Of a stretch of DNA of 64,000 bases, positions 33,591 through 40,428 are shown piece after piece; the first letter of the stretch is position 1; each line of letters starts with the position of its first letter. A program made the position numbers and the translations under genes. The notes below the pieces were generated by a model that made no database searches, had not been told where the DNA came from, and worked only from the letters and a program-made list of their open reading frames with translations. This stretch comes from Streptacidiphilus jeojiense (GTDB taxonomy: Bacteria > Actinomycetota > Actinomycetes > Streptomycetales > Streptomycetaceae), in NCBI RefSeq assembly GCF_000719095.1, contig NZ_JOEH01000018.1:103663-167662 (forward strand). Reading direction: 5' to 3'.

Positions 33591-34195
33591 GCGATGGGGA
33601 AGTCGAAGTACGTGTCCGGGTGGGCCTCGTCCTTCAGCGTGTAGTGCCACCACTCGCAGGCGTACGAGCTGAACCCGCTGGTTTCCATGACGGCGCGCAG
33701 GCACTGCCGGTTCCTCACCTCCACCGGCGCGATCCCCTGGGCGCCATGATGGGAGATCGAATCCATCAGGTCGTGGTCCCCGCCCATCGCGGCGAGTTCA
33801 CCGGTGGCCAGGTGAAAGAGCGTCAGGTCGACGGTGCTGCCCCGGCTGTGGCCCGACCTCGCTGCGACGTAGCCGCGCTCGAACATCTCGGCCCTGGCGA
33901 TGTTCGGGTAGTACCGGGGCTTGGTCCGGCCGTCCTCCGGCTGTTCCGACCAGCGCAGGAAGCAGTCCACGGCGCGTTGCGGGCGGTAGCCGTCCCAGAG
34001 CAGCAGGCCGAAACCCTGTGCTTCGGCCTCCTCCCGCGCCCTGTCCAGGGCCGCGCACAGCGTCCTGGTCCCGACGATCCGATTGGCCAGGTATCCGTCC
34101 ACCGGTTTGCCGGTGAAGTTGTCCCAGGTGGCGTACTTGGCGTCCCAGCGTATGCCGGGCACCAGCTCGTCCACGAAGACGAAGTCGTCGTTCAT
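33587..34195 (-). CDS. vanX: D-Ala-D-Ala dipeptidase VanX
   Basis: A 202-residue zinc dipeptidase. His116 and Asp123 in SGHSRGSTVD, Glu181 and His184 in EWWH, and Arg71 in DGYRPQ fall at the same numbers as the known zinc ligands and catalytic residues of enterococcal VanX. It destroys the normal D-Ala-D-Ala dipeptide so that only D-Ala-D-Lac precursors reach the cell wall. ATG at 34195 overlaps the vanA stop (ATGA). It is the last gene of vanKHAX and converges with the alpha/beta hydrolase. Confidence 0.97.
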   Translation of the reverse strand: MNDDFVFVDELVPGIRWDAKYATWDNFTGKPVDGYLANRIVGTRTLCAALDRAREEAEAQGFGLLLWDGYRPQRAVDCFLRWSEQPEDGRTKPRYYPNIARAEMFERGYVAARSGHSRGSTVDLTLFHLATGELAAMGGDHDLMDSISHHGAQGIAPVEVRNRQCLRAVMETSGFSSYACEWWHYTLKDEAHPDTYFDFPIA

Positions 34196-35232
34196 CGGCT
34201 CTTCCCGCTCAGGGCCAGCGACACCATCCGGTCGATCACCTCGGTCAGCGGCAGGCCTGCGGCCGCCATCATCCTGGGGTAACGGCTGTAGGAGGTCAGC
34301 CCGGGCAGGGTGTTGACCTCGTTGAGGACCACGGTTCCGTCGTCCTTGAGGAAGAGGTCCACCCGCGACAGCCCCCTGCACCCCAGGGCGCGGTACACGG
34401 CCTTGGCCGTCTCCTGCACCAGCGACCGCAACTGCGCCGGGATGTCGGCGGGAACGATGGGCGTCGAGTTGTCGGAGCCGCTCTCGGGCTCGTTCTCCTG
34501 GTGGATCCGGAAGAAGCCGTGCGAGAGGGAGATGTGGTCCACCTCGCCCGCGACCAGGTCCGCCTCGTTCCCCAGGATGGCGCAGCCGACCTCGCTGCCG
34601 ACGACGGCCGCCTCGATCAGCACCTTCGAGTCGTACTTCCTCGCGGCCTCCACCGCGCTCAGCAGTTCCTCCCTCCCGGACACCTTGCTGACGCCGAAGG
34701 AGGACCCGGAACGGGCCGGCTTGACGAAGACGGGATAGCTGAGCCGGTCCGGGTCGATGTCCTGGTCCGCCGTGACGGTCCAGAAGTCCGGTGTGGCGAT
34801 TCCGGCGCTGCGGGCGACGACATAGGCGAGGGACTTGTCCATGCACAGGGCGGAGCTCTGGATGTCACAGCCGACGTAGGGGATTCCGGAGAGTTCCAGC
34901 AGTCCCTGCATCGCGCCGTCCTCGCCGAGCCTGCCGTGCAGAACCGGCAGCACCACGTCCAGAGCGATCGTCTCGTACCGTCCCTGCTCCAGGACGAGCA
35001 GTCCGGGGGCGCTGCTGTCCGGCGACAGCACGGCTGGGCGGCAGTCGCCGTCCTCCCAGTCCGGGGTGGGCCCCTCGCAGAGCCGCCAGGCGCCGGACCT
35101 GGTGATGCCGACGTAGAACGGCTGGTACTTCCGGGTGTCGAGGTTTCGGGCGACCTCCTGCGCGGACTTGACGGAGACGGGGTGCTCCTCGGAGCAGCCT
35201 CCGAAGATGATTCCGACTTTCAGCCTAGCCAT
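34192..35232 (-). CDS. vanA: D-alanine-D-lactate ligase VanA
   Basis: A 346-residue ATP-grasp ligase. IIFGGCSEEHPVSVKSAQEV, VGCDIQSSALCMDKSLAYVV, PVFVKPARSGSSFGV, GFFRIHQENEPESGSDN and NEVNTLPGLTSYSRYPRMM match the VanA/VanB D-Ala-D-Lac ligases closely and differ from housekeeping Ddl. The His in FRIHQE corresponds to the omega-loop residue that favours lactate over alanine. It makes the depsipeptide that replaces D-Ala-D-Ala in peptidoglycan precursors and lowers vancomycin binding. It overlaps vanH by eight bases and vanX by four. Confidence 0.97.
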   Translation of the reverse strand: MARLKVGIIFGGCSEEHPVSVKSAQEVARNLDTRKYQPFYVGITRSGAWRLCEGPTPDWEDGDCRPAVLSPDSSAPGLLVLEQGRYETIALDVVLPVLHGRLGEDGAMQGLLELSGIPYVGCDIQSSALCMDKSLAYVVARSAGIATPDFWTVTADQDIDPDRLSYPVFVKPARSGSSFGVSKVSGREELLSAVEAARKYDSKVLIEAAVVGSEVGCAILGNEADLVAGEVDHISLSHGFFRIHQENEPESGSDNSTPIVPADIPAQLRSLVQETAKAVYRALGCRGLSRVDLFLKDDGTVVLNEVNTLPGLTSYSRYPRMMAAAGLPLTEVIDRMVSLALSGKSR

Positions 35233-36184
35233 GCTGGTTCCTGCTTTCGAATGTCAGGCAGTTGGTGATGGAGTTCTCGATGGTGTCGCTCAGTGCGTGG
35301 TCGGTGTAGTAAGCGGTGTGCGGGCTGATGAGCACATTCGGCAGTTCCTGGAGTCGCAGCAGCGGCTTGCTCTCGATGGGTGTGCTGCTGCGGTCGGCGT
35401 AGAAGACTCCTTCCTCGCCCTCGACCACGTCCAGGGCCGCACCGCCGAGCCGGCCGCTCTCCAGTGCGGCGACAAGGGCTTCGGTGTCGATCAGCGGGCC
35501 GCGTCCGGTATTGACGACGAATGCGCCGGGTTTCATCCGCTCGATACGTTCGTGATCGAGGAGGTGGTGCGTGTCCGCGTTCAGCGGCGCATGGAGCGTC
35601 ACCAGGTCGCTCAGCCGCAGCAGTTCGTCGAGCGGAACGTAGTCGGCAGCGATCTTGGGGCGGTTGTCGTACGCCAGTACCCGGCAGCCGAAGCCGCGCA
35701 GCCGGTCCACGACCGCCGTGCCGATGCGTCCGGTTCCGACCACGCCGACGGTCAGGTCGCGCAGTTCCTTCCCGCGGACCTCGTTCAACCGGTAGTCGTG
35801 CAGGTCGGTGCGGCGGACCGTGGACTTCGCGTTCCGTACCGCCATCAGCATCAGCATCAACGTGTAGTCGGCCACGCTGTCGGGCGAGTAGGCGACGTTC
35901 TCGACGGTGATGCCGAGGCCCTCCGCGTACTCCACGTCGATGTGGTTGCAGCCGACGCTTCGGGTGGAGACGTACGCCACGCCGATCCGGGCGAGTGCCC
36001 GAAGGGTGGGACGGGTGATCCGGGTCTTGTGGCCCACGCTGATGCACCGGTTCCCGAGCGCGAGTTCGCTGGTGGCCTCGGACACCGGCGCCGACGTGAC
36101 GGTCGGTTCGACGCCGAAGCGCGGTGCCATCTCCCGGAACAGCGCGGCCTCGTCCGGCCCGCATCCGTACATGGTGATCCTCAC
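35225..36184 (-). CDS. vanH: D-lactate dehydrogenase VanH
   Basis: A 319-residue D-2-hydroxyacid dehydrogenase. STRSVGCNHIDVEYAEGLGI, the NAD motif VGVVGTGRIGTAVVDRL, NTGRGPLIDTEALVAAL and the catalytic His in LISPHTAYYTD are all present. It reduces pyruvate to D-lactate for VanA. The GTG at 36184 overlaps the vanK stop (GTGA); an ATG four codons later is the alternative start. The coupling to vanK means vanKHAX is read as one unit here, whereas vanK and vanHAX are described as separate transcripts in S. coelicolor. Confidence 0.96.
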   Translation of the reverse strand: MRITMYGCGPDEAALFREMAPRFGVEPTVTSAPVSEATSELALGNRCISVGHKTRITRPTLRALARIGVAYVSTRSVGCNHIDVEYAEGLGITVENVAYSPDSVADYTLMLMLMAVRNAKSTVRRTDLHDYRLNEVRGKELRDLTVGVVGTGRIGTAVVDRLRGFGCRVLAYDNRPKIAADYVPLDELLRLSDLVTLHAPLNADTHHLLDHERIERMKPGAFVVNTGRGPLIDTEALVAALESGRLGGAALDVVEGEEGVFYADRSSTPIESKPLLRLQELPNVLISPHTAYYTDHALSDTIENSITNCLTFESRNQHG

Positions 36185-37332
36185 CGCCCGCGCCCCTTCA
36201 TGTAGAGGTCGAAGGCCCGGTAGACCATCGGACGCAGCGGCAGGTCCCACTCGCCGACGTAGCGCACCGCCCGGCCGCCGGTGCCGACCTTGAACTGGAT
36301 CAGCCCGACGTGCGGGTCGTCGGCGTCCAGGGTGGGGGTGATGCCGCGCAGGTCGTAGACGTCGCAGCCGCCCGCGAGCGAGTCGCGGATCATCGCCCAC
36401 TGGCAGGCGTTGGAGCCGCGTACCTCGCGCTTCTCGGTGGAGGAGGCGCCGTAGGAGTACCACGCGCGGCCGCCGACCCGGATCAGGACGGCGGCGGCGA
36501 CCAGATCGCCCTGGTGCCGGGCCAGGTAGAGCCTGATCCGCTCGGGGTCCTCGGCGCTCAGCGCCGCGAACATGGTCTCGAAGTAGTGCAGCGGCCGCGG
36601 GGTGAAGCGGTCGCGTTCGGCAGTGTGGACGTAGAGCTCGTGGAACGCCTTAAGGTCCGCGCCGACGGTGACCTCGACTCCCCCGTTCGCCCTGGTCGCC
36701 TTCCTGATGTTGCGGCGCCAGAGCTGGTTCATGCCCCGCAGCAGGTCGTCCTCGGTCCGGCCGGCCAGTGGGAGCTCGTACTTGAACTGCGGATGCCCGA
36801 CCCCGAAGCCGTGCTCCGGACTCTGCGGCAGCCAGCCGGCGGCGCGGAGCCGGTCGGCCACCCGGGCGCCGACCGGGTCGGTCCGATCGGCGGGCATGTC
36901 GGTGAGCCGGCTGGTGCCCGGGGCGGCGATGCCCTCCTTGACCTGGGCGGCGCTCCAGGCGTCGGTGGGCAGCGGCGGGCCGAGCCGGATCGCGAAGGCG
37001 CCGTGTGCCCTGAGGTGGGCCGCCAGCGGGTCCAGCCACGGGGCGAGCTCACCGGTCCAGTCGATGACCGGCCCCTCGGGCAGGTAGGCCAGGGTGAAGC
37101 GTCGGAGCCGCGGTACCGGTCGGTGCAGGACGAGCCCTGCACCGACCAGTCGCCGGCCGTCGTACCAGCCGAGGGACTCGCTGCGCCACTCGGTCTTGAC
37201 CCGGCCCCAGGCCGGGGTCTGCAGGAAGCTGACCGACCGCTGGGTGCGGACGAACGCCAGGTGTTCGGTGGCGCTGATCGACCTGACGGTCAGTCTGCTG
37301 TCCGCAGTCGGTGCTGGTTCGCTGAAGTGCAT
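36181..37332 (-). CDS. vanK: Fem-family aminoacyltransferase VanK
   Basis: A 383-residue FemABX-type protein. It has the double-GNAT pattern ending with SNACQWAMIRDSLAGGCDVY and DLRGITPTLDADDPHVGLIQ FKVG, typical of FemX. In S. coelicolor, VanK adds the glycine branch to precursors ending in D-Ala-D-Lac, which the normal FemX cannot use. The ATG at 37332 is chosen: a TTG at 37344 is in frame, but TTGACT there looks like a -10 element exactly six bases before the ATG, the same layout as vanJ. It begins the vanKHAX operon and has VanR-type direct repeats 50-70 bases upstream. Confidence 0.92.
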   Translation of the reverse strand: MHFSEPAPTADSRLTVRSISATEHLAFVRTQRSVSFLQTPAWGRVKTEWRSESLGWYDGRRLVGAGLVLHRPVPRLRRFTLAYLPEGPVIDWTGELAPWLDPLAAHLRAHGAFAIRLGPPLPTDAWSAAQVKEGIAAPGTSRLTDMPADRTDPVGARVADRLRAAGWLPQSPEHGFGVGHPQFKYELPLAGRTEDDLLRGMNQLWRRNIRKATRANGGVEVTVGADLKAFHELYVHTAERDRFTPRPLHYFETMFAALSAEDPERIRLYLARHQGDLVAAAVLIRVGGRAWYSYGASSTEKREVRGSNACQWAMIRDSLAGGCDVYDLRGITPTLDADDPHVGLIQFKVGTGGRAVRYVGEWDLPLRPMVYRAFDLYMKGRGR

Positions 37333-37404
37333 GCCCTCAGTCAAGGCGGCGCGGTGTTGCCGGTCCGTATGCGGTTTTCGATACGCCGGCGATACGTCCG
37401 ATAC
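37333..37404 (-). promoter_or_regulatory. vanK promoter with VanR-type direct repeats
   Basis: On the plus strand, CGATAC occurs at 37379, 37390 and 37399 (periods 11 and 9), an OmpR-type response-regulator arrangement. AGTCAA at 37339-37344 (TTGACT on the coding strand) lies six bases before the vanK ATG. The block from the start codon to the second repeat aligns without gaps to the vanJ promoter, about 56 of 66 positions identical by hand count. VanR control and leaderless transcription are inferred. Confidence 0.65.
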
Positions 37405-37414
37405 GTCCGGCAGG

Positions 37415-38509
37415 TCACCAGCTGATGCCGGCCGCCACCGGCAGGTGGTCGCTGCCGGTGGCCGGGAGCACCCACGAGCGGTCCGGCTGCACGCCGCGGA
37501 CCAGGATCTGGTCGGTCCGCACCATCGGGAACCGGGCCGGCCAGGTGAAGCCGAAGCCGGCCCCGGCCGCGGTCTGGGTCGAGCGCAGCTGGGAGGTGAG
37601 GCCGGAGAGCGCCCGGTCGTCCGTGCTGCCGTTGAGGTCGCCGAGTACCACCACCGCCTTGCTGGGAGCGGCGGCGACGGCCCGGCCGAGGGCCTGCACG
37701 CCGATGTCCCGCGAGGCCGTCCAGAAACCGGCCCGGGGGTTCACCCGTACGGACCCCAGGTGGGCCACGTACACCGTCAGCGGTCCGTGGTCGGTGGCCA
37801 CGGTGGTGCGCAGCGCCCGGTTCGCGGGCAGTTCCTGGGCGGCGGTCTTGGTGGCCGCCAGCGGTCCGAAGTCCATGACGTCGATCGGCCGGGTGTCCGA
37901 CAGCGGCAGCTTGCTCCACAGCCCGACCGTGCCCTGCACGGTGCGGTACGGGTACGTCTTCGCCAGCTCCCTCTCGTAGACGCCGGTGGCCTGCGGGGTC
38001 AGCTCCACCAGGGCCAGCAGGTCGGCGCCGGAGGCGGCCAGGTCGCGGGCGGTGCCGGCCGGGTCGCGGTTGCCGGCGTCGACGTTCTGCTCGGCCACGG
38101 TGAGCTGGCTGCCTGGCTGCGACTTGTCGCCGAGCAGTCCGCCGAAGAGGTTCAGCCACACCACCACCGGAAGCAGCAGCGCGACCACCGCGGCGGCCGA
38201 GCGGCGCCACAGCGCCCCGGCCAGCAGCACCGGGACGAACAGTCCGAACCACGGCAGAAAGGTCTCCACCAGGCTGCCGAGGTTCCCGGTCCACCCGTTG
38301 GGGATCTCCGCGTGCAGCAGCATCAGCAGTCCGAGCAGCAGCGCCAGCGCCGCGAGCACCGGGCCGCGACGCCAGGGCCCGGGGCGCAGCACGCCGCGCA
38401 GAGCCGACCGGATGCGCGCACCCCGCGGCCCGGCGGGGCCCTCGGGAGGGACAGGGGTCTGCGGTGCGGATTGCGGTTCGGTCTGTGCTGCCGGCGGGGT
38501 GTGGTGCAT
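37415..38509 (-). CDS. vanJ: VanJ, membrane endonuclease/exonuclease/phosphatase-fold protein
   Basis: A 364-residue protein. After a proline-rich cytoplasmic start there are three hydrophobic helices (VLAALALLLGLLMLLH, LPWFGLFVPVLLAGALW, AAVVALLLPVVVWLNLFGGL; about residues 50-120). An external EEP-fold domain follows, with TVAEQNVDAGN, LLALVELTP, VVVLGDLNGSTDD and ATGSDHLPVAAGISW as its catalytic strands. VanJ of S. coelicolor gives resistance to teicoplanin-type lipoglycopeptides and is thought to act on lipid-linked cell-wall intermediates. ATG at 38509; an in-frame TTG at 38521 belongs to the likely -10 element. It is divergent from vanRS and is followed by the vanK promoter. Confidence 0.93.
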   Translation of the reverse strand: MHHTPPAAQTEPQSAPQTPVPPEGPAGPRGARIRSALRGVLRPGPWRRGPVLAALALLLGLLMLLHAEIPNGWTGNLGSLVETFLPWFGLFVPVLLAGALWRRSAAAVVALLLPVVVWLNLFGGLLGDKSQPGSQLTVAEQNVDAGNRDPAGTARDLAASGADLLALVELTPQATGVYERELAKTYPYRTVQGTVGLWSKLPLSDTRPIDVMDFGPLAATKTAAQELPANRALRTTVATDHGPLTVYVAHLGSVRVNPRAGFWTASRDIGVQALGRAVAAAPSKAVVVLGDLNGSTDDRALSGLTSQLRSTQTAAGAGFGFTWPARFPMVRTDQILVRGVQPDRSWVLPATGSDHLPVAAGISW

Positions 38510-38589
38510 GCCGCCAGTCAACGCGGCGCGATGTTGCCGGCGCGTATGGGTTTTCCGATACGCCGACGATACATACCGGCTCGTAGCAT
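38510..38589. promoter_or_regulatory. divergent vanJ / vanRS control region
   Basis: Direct repeats CGATAC at 38556 and 38567 (11-bp period) form a VanR-type site. Leftward, AGTCAA at 38516-38521 (TTGACT for vanJ) lies six bases before the vanJ ATG. Rightward, TAGCAT at 38584-38589 lies seven bases before the vanR ATG, and no ribosome site is visible for vanR. Both start codons may therefore sit at the 5' end of leaderless mRNAs, and one VanR site may serve both directions, giving autoregulation. Inferred from spacing. Confidence 0.6.
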
Positions 38590-38596
38590 CGGGTGC

Positions 38597-39292
38597 ATGC
38601 GTGTGCTGATCGTCGAGGACGAACTCTTTCTGGCCGAAGCCGTCCGTGACGGCCTGCGCCTGGAGGCGATCGCCGCCGACATCGCCGGTGACGGCGACAC
38701 CGCCCTGGAACTACTGAGCGTCAATGTCTACGACATCGCCGTCCTGGACCGCGACATCCCCGGACCCTCCGGTGACGAGATCGCCAAGAGCATCGTCGCC
38801 TCCGGCAGCAACATGCCGATCCTGATGCTCACCGCGGCCGACCGGCTGGACGACAAGGCCTCCGGCTTCGAACTGGGCGCCGACGACTACCTCACCAAGC
38901 CCTTCGAACTCCAGGAGCTCGTGCTCAGGCTCAGGGCGCTGGACCGCAGGCGCGGCCACAGCAGGCCGCCCGTGCGCGAGATCGCCGGACTGCGCCTGGA
39001 CCCGTTCCGCCGCGAGGTCTACCGGGACGACCGCTACGTCGCGCTGACCCGCAAACAGTTCGCGGTGCTCGAGGTCCTGGTCGCCGCCGAGGGCGGTGTG
39101 GTCAGCGCCGAGGAGCTGCTGGAGCGGGCCTGGGACGAGAACGCCGACCCCTTCACCAACGCCGTGCGCATCACCGTCTCGGCACTGCGCAAGCGCCTGG
39201 GCGAGCCCTGGATCATCACCACCGTCCCGGGCGTCGGCTACCGCATCGACCGGCAGCCGTCGGCCGGAGCCGAGGGAGGACAGCATGGATGA
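38597..39292 (+). CDS. vanR: response regulator VanR
   Basis: A 231-residue OmpR-type regulator. The receiver domain has the acidic pair in VEDE, the phosphoacceptor Asp51 in VLDRDIPGPSGDE and Lys101 in YLTKPF. The winged-helix domain contains LTRKQFAVLEVLVAAEGGVV and FTNAVRITVSALRKRLG, ending VPGVGYRID. When phosphorylated by VanS it activates vanJ, vanKHAX and probably vanRS itself. The long upstream frame continuing from 37094 is antisense to vanJ and is ignored. The stop overlaps the vanS start. Confidence 0.95.
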   Translation: MRVLIVEDELFLAEAVRDGLRLEAIAADIAGDGDTALELLSVNVYDIAVLDRDIPGPSGDEIAKSIVASGSNMPILMLTAADRLDDKASGFELGADDYLTKPFELQELVLRLRALDRRRGHSRPPVREIAGLRLDPFRREVYRDDRYVALTRKQFAVLEVLVAAEGGVVSAEELLERAWDENADPFTNAVRITVSALRKRLGEPWIITTVPGVGYRIDRQPSAGAEGGQHG

Positions 39293-40415
39293 GGACACCA
39301 TGGAGCGAGCGCCCGGGTTGAGCGTCCGCCTCAAGCTCACCCTCAGCTACGCCGGATTCCTCATGGTCGCCGGCGTCCTGCTGCTCGCGGCGGTGTGGCT
39401 GTTCCTGCTGCGCTACGTCCCCGACCGGGCGACACTCATCGTCCCCAGCGGCTCCAGCCTCACCAGCGGTGTCTTCCCGGTCCGTTCCAGGCTGCTTCAG
39501 GTCTTCGCCCCCAGGGCGGCCGAGGTGCTGGCCATCCTGCTGGTGTTCGGCCTGGTGGGCGGGTGGATCCTGGCCGGCCGGATGCTCGCCCCGCTGACCC
39601 GCATCGCCGAGGCCACCCGGCTGGCCACCACCCGGTCGCTGTCCCACCGGATCCGGCTGCCGGGCCGCAACGACGAGTTCCGCGAACTCGCCGACGCCTT
39701 CGACGCCATGCTGGCCCGGCTCGAAGCACATGTCGCCGGCCAGCAGCGGTTCGCCGCCAACGCCTCGCACGAACTGCGCACCCCGCTGGCGATCTCGCAG
39801 GCACTGCTGGACCTGGCCCGCACCGATCCGACCCACGACACCGGCGAGATCTTCCACCGCCTGCGCGCCGTCAACACCCGGGCGATCGACCTCACCGAGG
39901 CGCTGCTGCTGCTCAGCCGCGCCGACCAGACCTCGTTCACCCCGGAACCCGTCGACCTGTCGCTGCTGGCCGAGGAGGCCACCGAGACGCTGCTGCCGCT
40001 CGCGGAGAAGCGTGGCGTCACCATCGAGACCTCCGCCGACCCCACCCCCACGACGGGGTCCCAGTCGCTGCTGCTGCAGCTGACCACCAACCTGGTGCAC
40101 AACGCGATCGTCCACAACCTGCCCGACCGGGGCACCGTGTGGGTGAGCACCGGCGTGCGCCCCGGCAGAGCGGTGCTCACCGTCGAGAACACCGGTGAGC
40201 GGCTCACCCCGCAGCTGGTCTCGACGCTCACCGAACCCTTCAGCCGCGGCACCGAACGGGTCCGCACCGACCATGCCGGCGTCGGCCTGGGCCTGGCGAT
40301 CGTCAAGACCATCACCCTGGCCCACGACGGAACCCTCACCCTCACCCCACGCCCCGCCGGCGGCCTCCGCATCACGGTGGAACTGCCCGCGCCGGACCCG
40401 CGGAACGACGGCTGA
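39285..40415 (+). CDS. vanS: sensor histidine kinase VanS
   Basis: A 376-residue kinase. Two transmembrane helices (about 21-43 and 80-98) frame a short external loop of about 36 residues, as in S. coelicolor VanS, which senses vancomycin. HAMP follows (RMLAPLTRIAEATR), then the H-box ASHELRTPLA with His162, the N-box LVHNAIVHN and the G-box GVGLGLAIVKTI. It phosphorylates VanR in the presence of glycopeptide and probably dephosphorylates it otherwise. GGGAGGA precedes the ATG at 39285, which overlaps the end of vanR by eight bases. Confidence 0.95.
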   Translation: MDEDTMERAPGLSVRLKLTLSYAGFLMVAGVLLLAAVWLFLLRYVPDRATLIVPSGSSLTSGVFPVRSRLLQVFAPRAAEVLAILLVFGLVGGWILAGRMLAPLTRIAEATRLATTRSLSHRIRLPGRNDEFRELADAFDAMLARLEAHVAGQQRFAANASHELRTPLAISQALLDLARTDPTHDTGEIFHRLRAVNTRAIDLTEALLLLSRADQTSFTPEPVDLSLLAEEATETLLPLAEKRGVTIETSADPTPTTGSQSLLLQLTTNLVHNAIVHNLPDRGTVWVSTGVRPGRAVLTVENTGERLTPQLVSTLTEPFSRGTERVRTDHAGVGLGLAIVKTITLAHDGTLTLTPRPAGGLRITVELPAPDPRNDG

Positions 40416-40428
40416 AGCTTCAGGGCGT

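Noticed and set aside
34192..35232. Housekeeping D-Ala-D-Ala ligase
   Set aside because: Sequence blocks and the vanH/vanX overlap match D-Ala-D-Lac ligases of the VanA/VanB type.
37094..38596. Apparent 500-residue N-terminal extension of VanR
   Set aside because: It is antisense to vanJ. VanR begins normally at ATG 38597 with MRVLIVEDE.
40412..40423. Palindrome CTGAAGCTTCAG as a terminator between vanS and the CHAT gene
   Set aside because: It has no loop and no T-run, so it cannot form a normal terminator hairpin; possibly chance.
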